Below, piece by piece: positions 1 to 6,004 of a stretch of DNA of 6,389 nt (positions within the stretch are counted from its first letter, which is position 1; every line of letters starts with the position of its first letter). The notes under the pieces are model-generated. The model did no database searches. It saw only the letters and a program-made list of their open reading frames with translations, and was not told the origin of the DNA. This stretch comes from an uncultured bacterium. GTDB lineage: Bacteria > Planctomycetota > Planctomycetia > Pirellulales > UBA1268. The position numbers were made by a program, and so were the translations under genes. The stretch lies in contig CALGAS010000456.1 in NCBI GenBank assembly GCA_937959175.1, positions 1 through 6,389 on the forward strand, written 5' to 3'.

Positions 1-19
1 ACGGAATCCGGGTTCGCGA

Positions 20-179
20 GGGGTGGGCCCGTGCCAATCGAGCCGGCGTTGGGAAACCGAGCGCAGCCGACCAATCCGCTTCGCGGATCGGTGCCCGAGG
101 CGAAGCTCGGTTTCCCACGAGCGAGCGGAAGGCAGGATGCCTGAAGCGAGTGTCCGGCGAGATGGCACGGGCCCGCCCC
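20..179. repeat. Nested inverted-repeat element, MITE-like or structured RNA
   Basis: No gene is visible in bases 1-208, and most of this stretch folds into nested palindromes. The outer arms are 20-36 and 163-179; the inner 12 bases of each arm (25-36 with 163-174, GGGCCCGTGCCA) are perfect complements, and the whole 17-base arm has only one non-Watson-Crick position (24 with 175, a T-G pair). A second perfect 13-bp stem joins 50-62 (TGGGAAACCGAGC) to 105-117. A third hairpin, 70-79 with 83-92, has one mismatch and the loop TTC. A small fourth hairpin may lie at 130-142. If the arms are taken as 21-36 and 163-178, the flanking bases 17-20 and 179-182 are both CGAG, as a 4-base target duplication would be. 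No transposase is present, so this could be a non-autonomous element, a dispersed chromosomal repeat, or a structured leader of the gene starting at 209. The pairing is seen directly; the identity is inference. Confidence 0.6.
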
Positions 180-196
180 GAGCCGCTCTGGTCGCG

Positions 197-202
197 TAGA
201 CT
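197..202 (+). promoter_or_regulatory. Possible -10 box for the dehydrogenase gene (weak)
   Basis: TAGACT matches four of six positions of the TATAAT consensus and ends six bases before the ATG at 209. There is no convincing -35 box about 17 bases upstream and no purine-rich Shine-Dalgarno sequence before the ATG (the bases are GTTGGG). If the box is real, the message would be nearly leaderless. A short T/A-containing hexamer can easily occur by chance, so this is only a candidate. Confidence 0.2.
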
Positions 203-208
203 GTTGGG

Positions 209-1672
209 ATGCGCATACTGCTGACAGGGGCGACCGGGTATGTCGGGGGCGTGCTCCTCCCGCAACTCGAACGGCAGGGGTATCAGATCCGCTGCCTCGC
301 CAGACGGCCGGCAAAGCTCGAGGGGCGAACCGGGCCGCAGACGGAGGTGATGACGGGTGACGCCACCGATCCGGATGACCTCGCCCGGGCCTGCGCGGGC
401 ATCGACACCGCCTACTGGCTCGTCCACTCGATGGAGAGCGGCGTCGATTTCGAACGGGCCGACCGGCTGGCTGCCGAGCGGTTCGCGGCGGCGGCCAAGG
501 CCGCGGGCGTCAAGCGGATCATCTACCTCGGCGGCCTCGGCGCGGATGACGACGAGCGGCTCTCCCCCCATCTCCGAAGCCGTCATGAAGTGGGGGCGAT
601 TCTCCGGGCAGGCGGTTTGGATGTCATCGAGTTTCGGGCCTCGATCATCGTCGGGGCGGGTAGTTTTTCCTTCGACCTGGTGCGGACGCTCGTCGAGCGG
701 CTGCCCGTGATGATCTGCCCGGCCTGGCTGGCCACTCCCACCCAGCCGATCGCGATCGCCGATGTGGTGGCCTACCTGGTCGCGGCGGTCGAACTGCCGG
801 CGGGGCCACCGCGGATTTTTGAGATCGGCGGGCCGGACAAGGTCTCCTACGGCGCCATCATGAAAGAGTATGCCCGGCAGCGGGGCCTGCGGAGGCTGAT
901 GATTCCCGTCCCGGTGCTGACGCCACGGCTCTCGAGCCTCTGGCTCAAACTCGTAACACCGCGGTACTCGAAGGTCGGACGCAAGTTGATCGACGGGCTG
1001 AAGAATCCCACGGTGGTCACCAACGATGCGGCGAGCCGGGAGTTCACCATTCAGCCCCGCGACCTGCCCACGGCGGTCAGCGAGGCGGCCGACCAGGCCG
1101 ACGCCGCCTTCGCCGACAAGCGATGGGCCGACTTCGCCGACGTCGAGGATCTTCCCCGCCGCTATGGCGGGGCCCATGAGGGGTCGCGGCTGGTCGACCA
1201 CCGCCATCAGGTGGTGGCGGTCTCGCCCGAGCGGGCCTTCGCGGCGGTCGAGCGAATCGGCGGGGCCAACGGCTGGTATGCCTGCAACTGGCTCTGGACG
1301 ATCCGCGGCTGGCTCGACCGGCTGATCGGCGGGCCCGGCATGGCGCGTGGCCGCCGCGATCCCGAGCGGCTCTGCACCGGCGACACCCTCGACTGCTGGC
1401 GGGTGGAGATCTGCGAGCCACCGCGGCGGTTGCGGCTGGCGGCCGAGATGAAGCTCCCCGGACGGGGATGGCTCGAGTTCGAGGTGGTGCCCCGCGACGG
1501 CGATGTCACGATCCACCAGACGGCCGTGTTCGATCCCCACGGCCTTGGCGGACTGGTCTACTGGTATGCCATCTGGCCGCTTCACGAGCTTGTGTTCCGC
1601 CGGATGCTTGCCGGCATCGCCAGCCATGCGGTCCGCAGCGGGCCGGTCAGCCAGTCGACCCCTGCCGCCTGA
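209..1672 (+). CDS. Atypical SDR-family NAD(P)-binding oxidoreductase with C-terminal DUF2867 domain
   Basis: 487 residues, probably a cytosolic NAD(P)-dependent reductase or dehydrogenase of unknown substrate. The N-terminus carries the Rossmann nucleotide-binding signature TGATGYVGG (residues 6-14) directly after the first strand, which supports the ATG at 209. The Arg pair after strand 2 (ARRPAKL, 31-37), GDATD (50-54), AYWLVHSM (68-75), RIIYLGGL (103-110) and SPHLRSRHEVG (119-129) follow the NmrA/YbjT-like extended SDR subfamily that carries DUF2867. The classical YxxxK catalytic pair is not found at its usual place, as is common in atypical SDRs. The Rossmann part runs to about residue 300. 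DUF2867 covers about 329-470 (VDHRHQVVAVSPERAF, then the Trp-rich CNWLWTIRGWLD and VYWYAIWPLHE) and has a START-like fold in related entries. About 17 low-complexity residues follow the domain, encoded where the gene runs into the convergent neighbour. There is no signal peptide. No pathway can be assigned from context, since it is transcribed opposite to the ligase operon. Confidence 0.93.
   Translation: MRILLTGATGYVGGVLLPQLERQGYQIRCLARRPAKLEGRTGPQTEVMTGDATDPDDLARACAGIDTAYWLVHSMESGVDFERADRLAAERFAAAAKAAGVKRIIYLGGLGADDDERLSPHLRSRHEVGAILRAGGLDVIEFRASIIVGAGSFSFDLVRTLVERLPVMICPAWLATPTQPIAIADVVAYLVAAVELPAGPPRIFEIGGPDKVSYGAIMKEYARQRGLRRLMIPVPVLTPRLSSLWLKLVTPRYSKVGRKLIDGLKNPTVVTNDAASREFTIQPRDLPTAVSEAADQADAAFADKRWADFADVEDLPRRYGGAHEGSRLVDHRHQVVAVSPERAFAAVERIGGANGWYACNWLWTIRGWLDRLIGGPGMARGRRDPERLCTGDTLDCWRVEICEPPRRLRLAAEMKLPGRGWLEFEVVPRDGDVTIHQTAVFDPHGLGGLVYWYAIWPLHELVFRRMLAGIASHAVRSGPVSQSTPAA
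1647..1672. other. 26-base tail-to-tail overlap of convergent genes
   Basis: The dehydrogenase gene ends with TGA at 1670-1672, and the minus-strand transglutaminase/DUF2126 gene ends with TGA reading 1649-1647. The last eight or so codons of each gene are therefore antisense to one another. In each protein the overlapping codons lie beyond the recognisable domain (tail VSQSTPAA on one side, RQGSTG on the other). No hairpin-plus-T-run terminator is visible here for either strand, so each transcript probably runs into the other gene or ends by a factor-dependent mechanism. Confidence 0.85.
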
Positions 1673-4600
1673 GGTCGAGCGTGCAGGCGTAGTCGGGATT
1701 CCGCTCCTCCGGCGGCGGCTCGAAGGGGCCGGGCGTGTGGCCGGTGGCGAAGAACCGGGCCACCCGCCGGCTCTCTGCCTCGAGGGCGTTGACCGGCCGT
1801 GTCTCGAAGGAGCGACCGCCGGGATGAACGACATGCCAGGTGCAGCCCCCGAGGCTGCGGCCGCTCCAGAGGTCGACCACGTCGAAGACCAGCGGCGAGT
1901 GGACCGGGATCATCGGATGAAGACAATCGGCCGGCTGCCAGGCCCGAAACCGCACCCCCGCCACGAACTCCCCGGGCACGCCGGTCGCCACCAGGGGCAC
2001 CCGCCGGCCGTTGCAGGCGATCGCGTGGCGGCCCGGCACGAGGCCGGCCGCCTTGACCTCCAGCCGCTCGAGCGAGCTGTCGACCATCCGGGCGGTGCTC
2101 CCGCCGGCCGACTGCTCGCCCAGCACATGCCAGGGCTCGAGCGCCGTCCGCAGCTCCAGCCGCACGCCGTCGTGGGTCACCTCGCCGAGCCGCGGAAATC
2201 GAAACTCGGCGAAGCTCTCGAACCATTCCCGCTCGAAGCCGAAACCCGCCCGCCGCAGCTCGGCGACGACCACGGCGAAGTCCTGCATCAGGAAGTGGGG
2301 CAGCATGAAGCGGTCGTGGAGCGCCGTGCCCCAGCGGACCAGGCCGCCCCGATAGGGCTCCCGCCAGAGCCAGGCCACGAGGGCACGCACCACCAGCTGG
2401 GCCAGCAGGCCCATCCTGACGTGCGGCGCCATCTCAAAGCCCCGCAGCTCGAGCAGGCCGCGACGACCGCCGGCCGAGTCGGGTGACCAGAGCTTGTCGA
2501 TGCAGAACTCGGCCCGGTGGGTGTTGCCCGTCAGGTCGGTGAGAATGTTGCGGAACACGCGGTCAGTGAACCAGGGCAGCACGCAGAGGCCGCCATCCTG
2601 GGACGGCGATCCTGGAGGCTGCCCGGCCGGATCGGCAGCCGCCAGTTGCTGCATCGCGATCTCGAGTTCGTAGAGGCTCTCGTGGCGGGCCTCGTCGATC
2701 CGCGGCGCCTGGCTGGTCGGCCCGATGAAGCGGCCGGCAAACAGGTAGGAGAGCGAGGGATGATTGTTGAAGTAGGCCACCATGCCGGCGAGCAGCCGGG
2801 GCCGCCGCAGGAACGGGCTGTCGGCCGGCCGGGCCCCGCCCAGGACGACGTGGTCGCCGCCGCCGGTGCCGGTGTGGAGGCCGTCGAGTTCGAACTTCTC
2901 CGCCGTCAGCCGGCTGGCCCGCGCCTCGGCATCGAGCGTCTCCCGCAGGTGCACCAGATCACGCCACGATCCCACCGCCGGCACATTGACCTCAATGACA
3001 CCGGGATCGGGCGTGACGTGCAGCCGCTCGAGCCGCGGATCGTACGGCGGCGGATAGCCCTCCAGCACGACCGGCTGGGCGAGTTCCGTCGCCACCGCCT
3101 CCACTGCCGCGACGAGGTCAAGCCAATCGTCGGCGGCCGGCCCCGGTGCTGCCTGGGGATCACGGGCCTCCTCCGGCAGCGGATCGAGAGGCGGCAGGAA
3201 GACATGGAGCCGCCCCCGGCGGACTTCCGTCACGATCGAGGTTCGGACGATCCCGGTCCCGCTCAGAACCTCCTCTTCGGTCGGCCAGGGCAGGCTCCCC
3301 ATCGGCAGCCGCAGGCCAGCCGGCGAGTCACCCGGCAGGAGCGGCACCCGGCCGGCCGGCATCGGCCAGTCGCTCGATCGCCAGCAGACCGCCCCGCCGC
3401 CACGCTGCCGCAGCAGCGGCAGCACGAAGGCCGCCGGTGTCTCGGTATCGACCGCCTCCTCGGCCAGCGGGCTCGCCGGCCCAACTTCGTGCGCTGCCAT
3501 AACCGACGCGGGGCCAACCGAGAGCCTTGCCGCGAGGCCTTGCAGGAAGCGGCCGGCAACGTCGGCGGCAGCCTGCCGCTCGGCCAGGGTCGGCCGGGGA
3601 AGGTCAACGGAATCCTCAGCGGTGGTCTCCGGCTCAGTGGGCCGTTCCGGCGGGGGCGGGTCGTCAGCCAGCAGGTCCTGCCGCCGCCAGATCGGGTCCC
3701 CATCGCGACGCCGCACGAGGTCGAGCGTCCAGCGGGGCAGCGGCTCGCCGGGATACCACTTGCCCTGTCCCTCGAGCAGGACGCCGCCGGGGGCCAGCCG
3801 GTCGAGCAGCCGGCGGGCCATCACCCCGGCCTGCCGCCGCTTGTGGTCGCCCAGGGCGGTGGTGTTCCACTCCGCGGCCTCGAAGTCATCGATCGAGACA
3901 TACGTCGGCTCGCCCCCCATCGTCAGCCGAACGTCACCGGCGACGAGCGCCTGATCGACCGCGTCGCCGACGGCCAGCATCCGTTCCCACTGCTCCGGGG
4001 CGAAGGGCCGCGTCGTGCGGGGTGATTCGGCCAGCCGCGAGAGCCGCATCGTGAACCCAAACTCGGTCGTGCAGGGATCGACCGCGCCAGAAACGGGCGC
4101 GGCGCTGCGGGGCTCGGGCGTGGCCGCCAGCGGGATGTGGCCCTCGGCGGCCAAGAGGCCGCTGGTCGGATCGAAGCCGACCCAGCCTGCCCCCGGGAGA
4201 TAGACCTCCGCCCAGGCGTGCAGATCGGTGAAGTCGGCGGCCGGACCGGCCGGGCCCTCCAGCGGCTTCTCGTCGGGAGCGAGCTGGACGAGGTAGCCCG
4301 AGCAGAAGCGGGCCGCCAGGCCGAGGCGACGGGCCAAGGCGACGAACAGCCAGGATGAGTCGCGGCAGCTGCCGGTGCCGCGGCCGAGGGTTTCCGCGGG
4401 CGACTGCACGCCCGGCTCCATCCGGATCACGTAGCCCACCCGATCGTGAACCGCCTGATTGAGCGCGACGAGCAGGTCGATCGTCCGGCCCGCAGCCGCC
4501 GGCATGCCCGCCTGGCGAAAGTCGTCGAGGAAGGTCTCGACGAGCGGCCCGCCGGTGGCCGCTCCCATCTCGCGATAGGGGGCCAGTTCCGCGGCCAGAA

Positions 4601-4925
4601 GCGGATCGTAGGCGAACGGAAACCGCTCCACCTGGGGTTCGAGGAAGAAGTCGAAGGCATTGATCGCGACCAGTTCCGCGACCAGGTCGACCTCGAGGAC
4701 GAGCTGCCGGGCCGGCTCCGGAAAGACCAGCCGGGCCACATGGTTGCCCTGCGGGTCCTGCTGCCAGTTGAGGAAATGGCCGGCCGGCTCGACCCTGAGT
4801 GAATAGCCGGTGATCCGGGTCCGGCAGTGGGCCGCCGGCCGCAGCCGGATCGAGTGGGGAGCCAGCCGCACCTCGCGATCGAAGCGGTACTCAGTGCGAT
4901 GATGGAGGGCGACGCGGATGGCCAT
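1647..4925 (-). CDS. Transglutaminase-like cysteine hydrolase fused to DUF2126 putative amidoligase
   Basis: 1092 residues, close to the usual size of this fusion family. Residues 1-90 match the bacterial transglutaminase N-terminal beta region (start MAIRVALHHRTEYRFDREV, which fixes the ATG). The transglutaminase core follows, with a readable catalytic triad: Cys187 in GTGSCRDSSWL, His236 in DLHAWAE and Asp252 in GFDPTSG. In bacteria such domains usually act as peptidases or amidases. From about residue 285 to the end is DUF2126, annotated as a putative amidoligase of the glutamine-synthetase-like fold. Its hallmarks are LTMGGEPTYVSIDD (334-347), EGQGKWYPGEPLPRW (385-399), DGLHTGTGGGDHVVLGG (681-697), TGNTHRAEFCIDKLWSPDSA (799-818), ELRGFEMAPH (826-835), EFRFPRLGEV (907-916) and LHPMIPVHSPLVFD (1002-1015). 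So one chain carries both a potential bond breaker and a potential bond maker. It is the last gene of the minus-strand operon, nine bases after the alpha-E stop. There is no signal peptide and no membrane segment. Pro/Glu-rich linkers lie at 421-440 and 580-600. The substrate is unknown. Confidence 0.94.
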   Translation of the reverse strand: MAIRVALHHRTEYRFDREVRLAPHSIRLRPAAHCRTRITGYSLRVEPAGHFLNWQQDPQGNHVARLVFPEPARQLVLEVDLVAELVAINAFDFFLEPQVERFPFAYDPLLAAELAPYREMGAATGGPLVETFLDDFRQAGMPAAAGRTIDLLVALNQAVHDRVGYVIRMEPGVQSPAETLGRGTGSCRDSSWLFVALARRLGLAARFCSGYLVQLAPDEKPLEGPAGPAADFTDLHAWAEVYLPGAGWVGFDPTSGLLAAEGHIPLAATPEPRSAAPVSGAVDPCTTEFGFTMRLSRLAESPRTTRPFAPEQWERMLAVGDAVDQALVAGDVRLTMGGEPTYVSIDDFEAAEWNTTALGDHKRRQAGVMARRLLDRLAPGGVLLEGQGKWYPGEPLPRWTLDLVRRRDGDPIWRRQDLLADDPPPPERPTEPETTAEDSVDLPRPTLAERQAAADVAGRFLQGLAARLSVGPASVMAAHEVGPASPLAEEAVDTETPAAFVLPLLRQRGGGAVCWRSSDWPMPAGRVPLLPGDSPAGLRLPMGSLPWPTEEEVLSGTGIVRTSIVTEVRRGRLHVFLPPLDPLPEEARDPQAAPGPAADDWLDLVAAVEAVATELAQPVVLEGYPPPYDPRLERLHVTPDPGVIEVNVPAVGSWRDLVHLRETLDAEARASRLTAEKFELDGLHTGTGGGDHVVLGGARPADSPFLRRPRLLAGMVAYFNNHPSLSYLFAGRFIGPTSQAPRIDEARHESLYELEIAMQQLAAADPAGQPPGSPSQDGGLCVLPWFTDRVFRNILTDLTGNTHRAEFCIDKLWSPDSAGGRRGLLELRGFEMAPHVRMGLLAQLVVRALVAWLWREPYRGGLVRWGTALHDRFMLPHFLMQDFAVVVAELRRAGFGFEREWFESFAEFRFPRLGEVTHDGVRLELRTALEPWHVLGEQSAGGSTARMVDSSLERLEVKAAGLVPGRHAIACNGRRVPLVATGVPGEFVAGVRFRAWQPADCLHPMIPVHSPLVFDVVDLWSGRSLGGCTWHVVHPGGRSFETRPVNALEAESRRVARFFATGHTPGPFEPPPEERNPDYACTLDLRRQGSTG

Positions 4926-4931
4926 TGCCGG

Positions 4932-4936
4932 CTCCT
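4932..4936 (-). promoter_or_regulatory. Ribosome binding site of the transglutaminase/DUF2126 gene
   Basis: On the minus strand the sequence reads TAGGAGCCGGCAATG: AGGAG is six bases before the ATG, and its first two bases are the last two of the TAG stop codon of the alpha-E gene. This favours the ATG at 4925 and suggests translation coupled to the upstream gene. Confidence 0.75.
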
Positions 4937-5987
4937 AGGCCTCGGCCACGGGGCCGGCGGGCCGCGTGGCGAAGAAGGTCTCCTGGACCGCGTCGCTGGC
5001 CCGATTGAGCCGCTGCTGAAAGGCGTCGATGAACTCGTGGCGGCCCTCGTCGCCGGCCAGCTCCTCCTCGCTGTGGCCGTGGTCGAGTACTGACAGGAGC
5101 CGTCCGAGCCGCCGCTCGGCGGGATTGGTGTAGGCACCTTTGGCACCGCCGGTGATTGCCAGCAGCGACTCCTCCGCTTTGATCAGGCAGAAGTGCATCG
5201 TCCGCGGAAAGAAGCGATCGAAGATCAGGAACTCGGCGACGTTGCGACGCGAGACAGGCCCGTATTGTTTGCGGTACATCTCGAGGGCGCTGGCGCTTTC
5301 GAGCACGGCCGACCACTGCACGGCATCACCGCCCGGCGGCTCGTCGCTGTCTGCCGGCGGCGCGAAGCGGGAAGCCGCCTGGGAGCGTGGATCGGCCGTG
5401 GTGCTGCCTGCCGGCGGCGCGAAGCGGGAAGCCGCCGGCTTAAAATAGTGCTCCACATCCAAGACCCGGCTGGTCTTGTCGGCCCGCTCGATCAGTCGGC
5501 CCAAGCGGGCGAAGTGCCAGGCCTCCCCGTGCGACATCGTGGCGTCGGCCACGCCGGTGATTAGCTGGCTGGCCCGCTTCACCTCGTCGAGAAACTCCCG
5601 CGGATGCAGCCAGCCACCATACTGCTGGGCCGCCGACTGCATGTAGAGATGCACCTTGTTGATCTCCTCCCACATCGGGGTGCTGATCATGTCGCGAACG
5701 GTGCGGGCGTTTTCGCGGGCGGCGTGCAGGCAACTGGCGATCGAGTTGGGATTGGCCGGCTCGAAGGAGAGAAATGAGATCACGTTCGCCTGGTCGGCCA
5801 GGCCGTGCCGGGCCCAGAAGTCGGCCTGGTCGCCGAAGGTGCAGACCAGCGCGTCCCAGAGGCGACCCTGGCTGATCGTCCCCTCGACAGCGAGATCGAG
5901 GGCTGTCTCCACCGAGCGGGCCACGTTCTCGGCCCGCTCAATCTGGCGGTTCATCCAGTAGACATTTTCGGCCACCCGCGACAGCAT
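4935..5987 (-). CDS. Alpha-E domain protein (DUF403 family)
   Basis: 350 residues, mostly predicted helix, of the alpha-E family that accompanies circularly permuted ATP-grasp ligases. The start MLSRVAENVYWMNRQIERAEN is the canonical opening of the family, with its conserved YW..R..ERAEN pattern, so the ATG at 5987 is secure. Other family marks are NPNSIASCLHAARENARTVRD (80-100), WEEIN (106-110), GEAWHFARLGRLIERADKTSRVLDV (154-178), SASALEMYRKQYG (231-243) and VAEFLIFDRFFPRTMHFCL (250-268). Its role is thought to be structural or accessory to the ligase; no catalytic residues are known to me. It starts seven bases after the ligase stop and is followed nine bases later by the transglutaminase/DUF2126 gene. 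The family is usually about 310-320 residues. The excess here is a stretch at about 184-220 holding two copies of the peptide AASRFAPPA, inserted between the helix ending in DVEHYFK and the segment starting DAVQW. Confidence 0.92.
   Translation of the reverse strand: MLSRVAENVYWMNRQIERAENVARSVETALDLAVEGTISQGRLWDALVCTFGDQADFWARHGLADQANVISFLSFEPANPNSIASCLHAARENARTVRDMISTPMWEEINKVHLYMQSAAQQYGGWLHPREFLDEVKRASQLITGVADATMSHGEAWHFARLGRLIERADKTSRVLDVEHYFKPAASRFAPPAGSTTADPRSQAASRFAPPADSDEPPGGDAVQWSAVLESASALEMYRKQYGPVSRRNVAEFLIFDRFFPRTMHFCLIKAEESLLAITGGAKGAYTNPAERRLGRLLSVLDHGHSEEELAGDEGRHEFIDAFQQRLNRASDAVQETFFATRPAGPVAEA
5328..5438 (-). repeat. In-frame insertion with a duplicated palindromic unit inside the alpha-E gene
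   Basis: A 29-base sequence occurs twice without a mismatch, at 5351-5379 and 5408-5436. Allowing one mismatch, the match is 34 bases (5346-5379 and 5403-5436). The offset is 57 bases, exactly 19 codons, so both copies are read in the same frame and encode AASRFAPPA at residues 185-193 and 204-212. Each copy holds complementary ends GGCGGC and GCCGCC around a 12-base loop. The inserted stretch is rich in Ala, Pro, Ser and Gly and falls in a place where relatives, as I recall them, have only a short loop. It behaves like a palindromic repeat that landed in a coding region and was kept because it preserves the frame. Confidence 0.7.
5410..5439. repeat. Perfect 9-bp hairpin, second copy of the palindromic unit
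   Basis: GCCGGCGGC (5410-5418) and GCCGCCGGC (5431-5439) are exact reverse complements around a 12-base loop. The first copy (5353-5382) keeps only the inner six pairs contiguously, because its outer right arm has diverged to TGG. The hairpin would form in the operon messenger inside the alpha-E reading frame. Confidence 0.65.
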
Positions 5988-5994
5988 CGCCCCG

Positions 5995-6004
5995 TCACCT
6001 TCCT
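5995..6004 (-). promoter_or_regulatory. Ribosome binding site of the alpha-E gene, overlapping the ligase stop
   Basis: The minus strand reads AGGAAGGTGA followed by eight bases and the ATG at 5987. AGGTG fits the 16S anti-Shine-Dalgarno sequence, and the final TGA is the stop codon of the ATP-grasp gene. The arrangement points to translational coupling. Confidence 0.65.

Noticed and set aside
76..85. The 10-base CCGCTTCGCG shared by the upstream palindrome and the alpha-E palindromic unit, as a sign of one repeat family
   Set aside because: The shared piece is short, itself a CGC-TTC-GCG hairpin, and likely by chance in GC-rich DNA; the arms of the two elements are otherwise different.
1672..1760. 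Possible rho-independent terminator after the dehydrogenase gene
   Set aside because: GC-rich runs are present but no clear hairpin followed by a T run can be read on either strand, and the region codes for the C-terminus of the opposing protein.
1503..2486. Plus-strand open frame (327 residues) spanning the end of the dehydrogenase gene and continuing downstream
   Set aside because: It is in a different frame from the dehydrogenase, shows no domain, and its downstream part is the complement of the DUF2126 C-terminus.
2517..4025. Long plus-strand open frame (502 residues) antisense to the transglutaminase/DUF2126 gene
   Set aside because: It is rich in Arg, Gly, Pro and Ala with no recognisable domain, and lies fully opposite a gene with many conserved motifs. 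Such mirror frames are expected in GC-rich DNA.
5351..5436. Two 29-base repeats separated by 28 bases, which resembles a minimal CRISPR unit
   Set aside because: Only two copies exist, both lie in frame within a well-conserved protein gene, the repeats differ from CRISPR form in encoding a peptide, and there are no cas genes.
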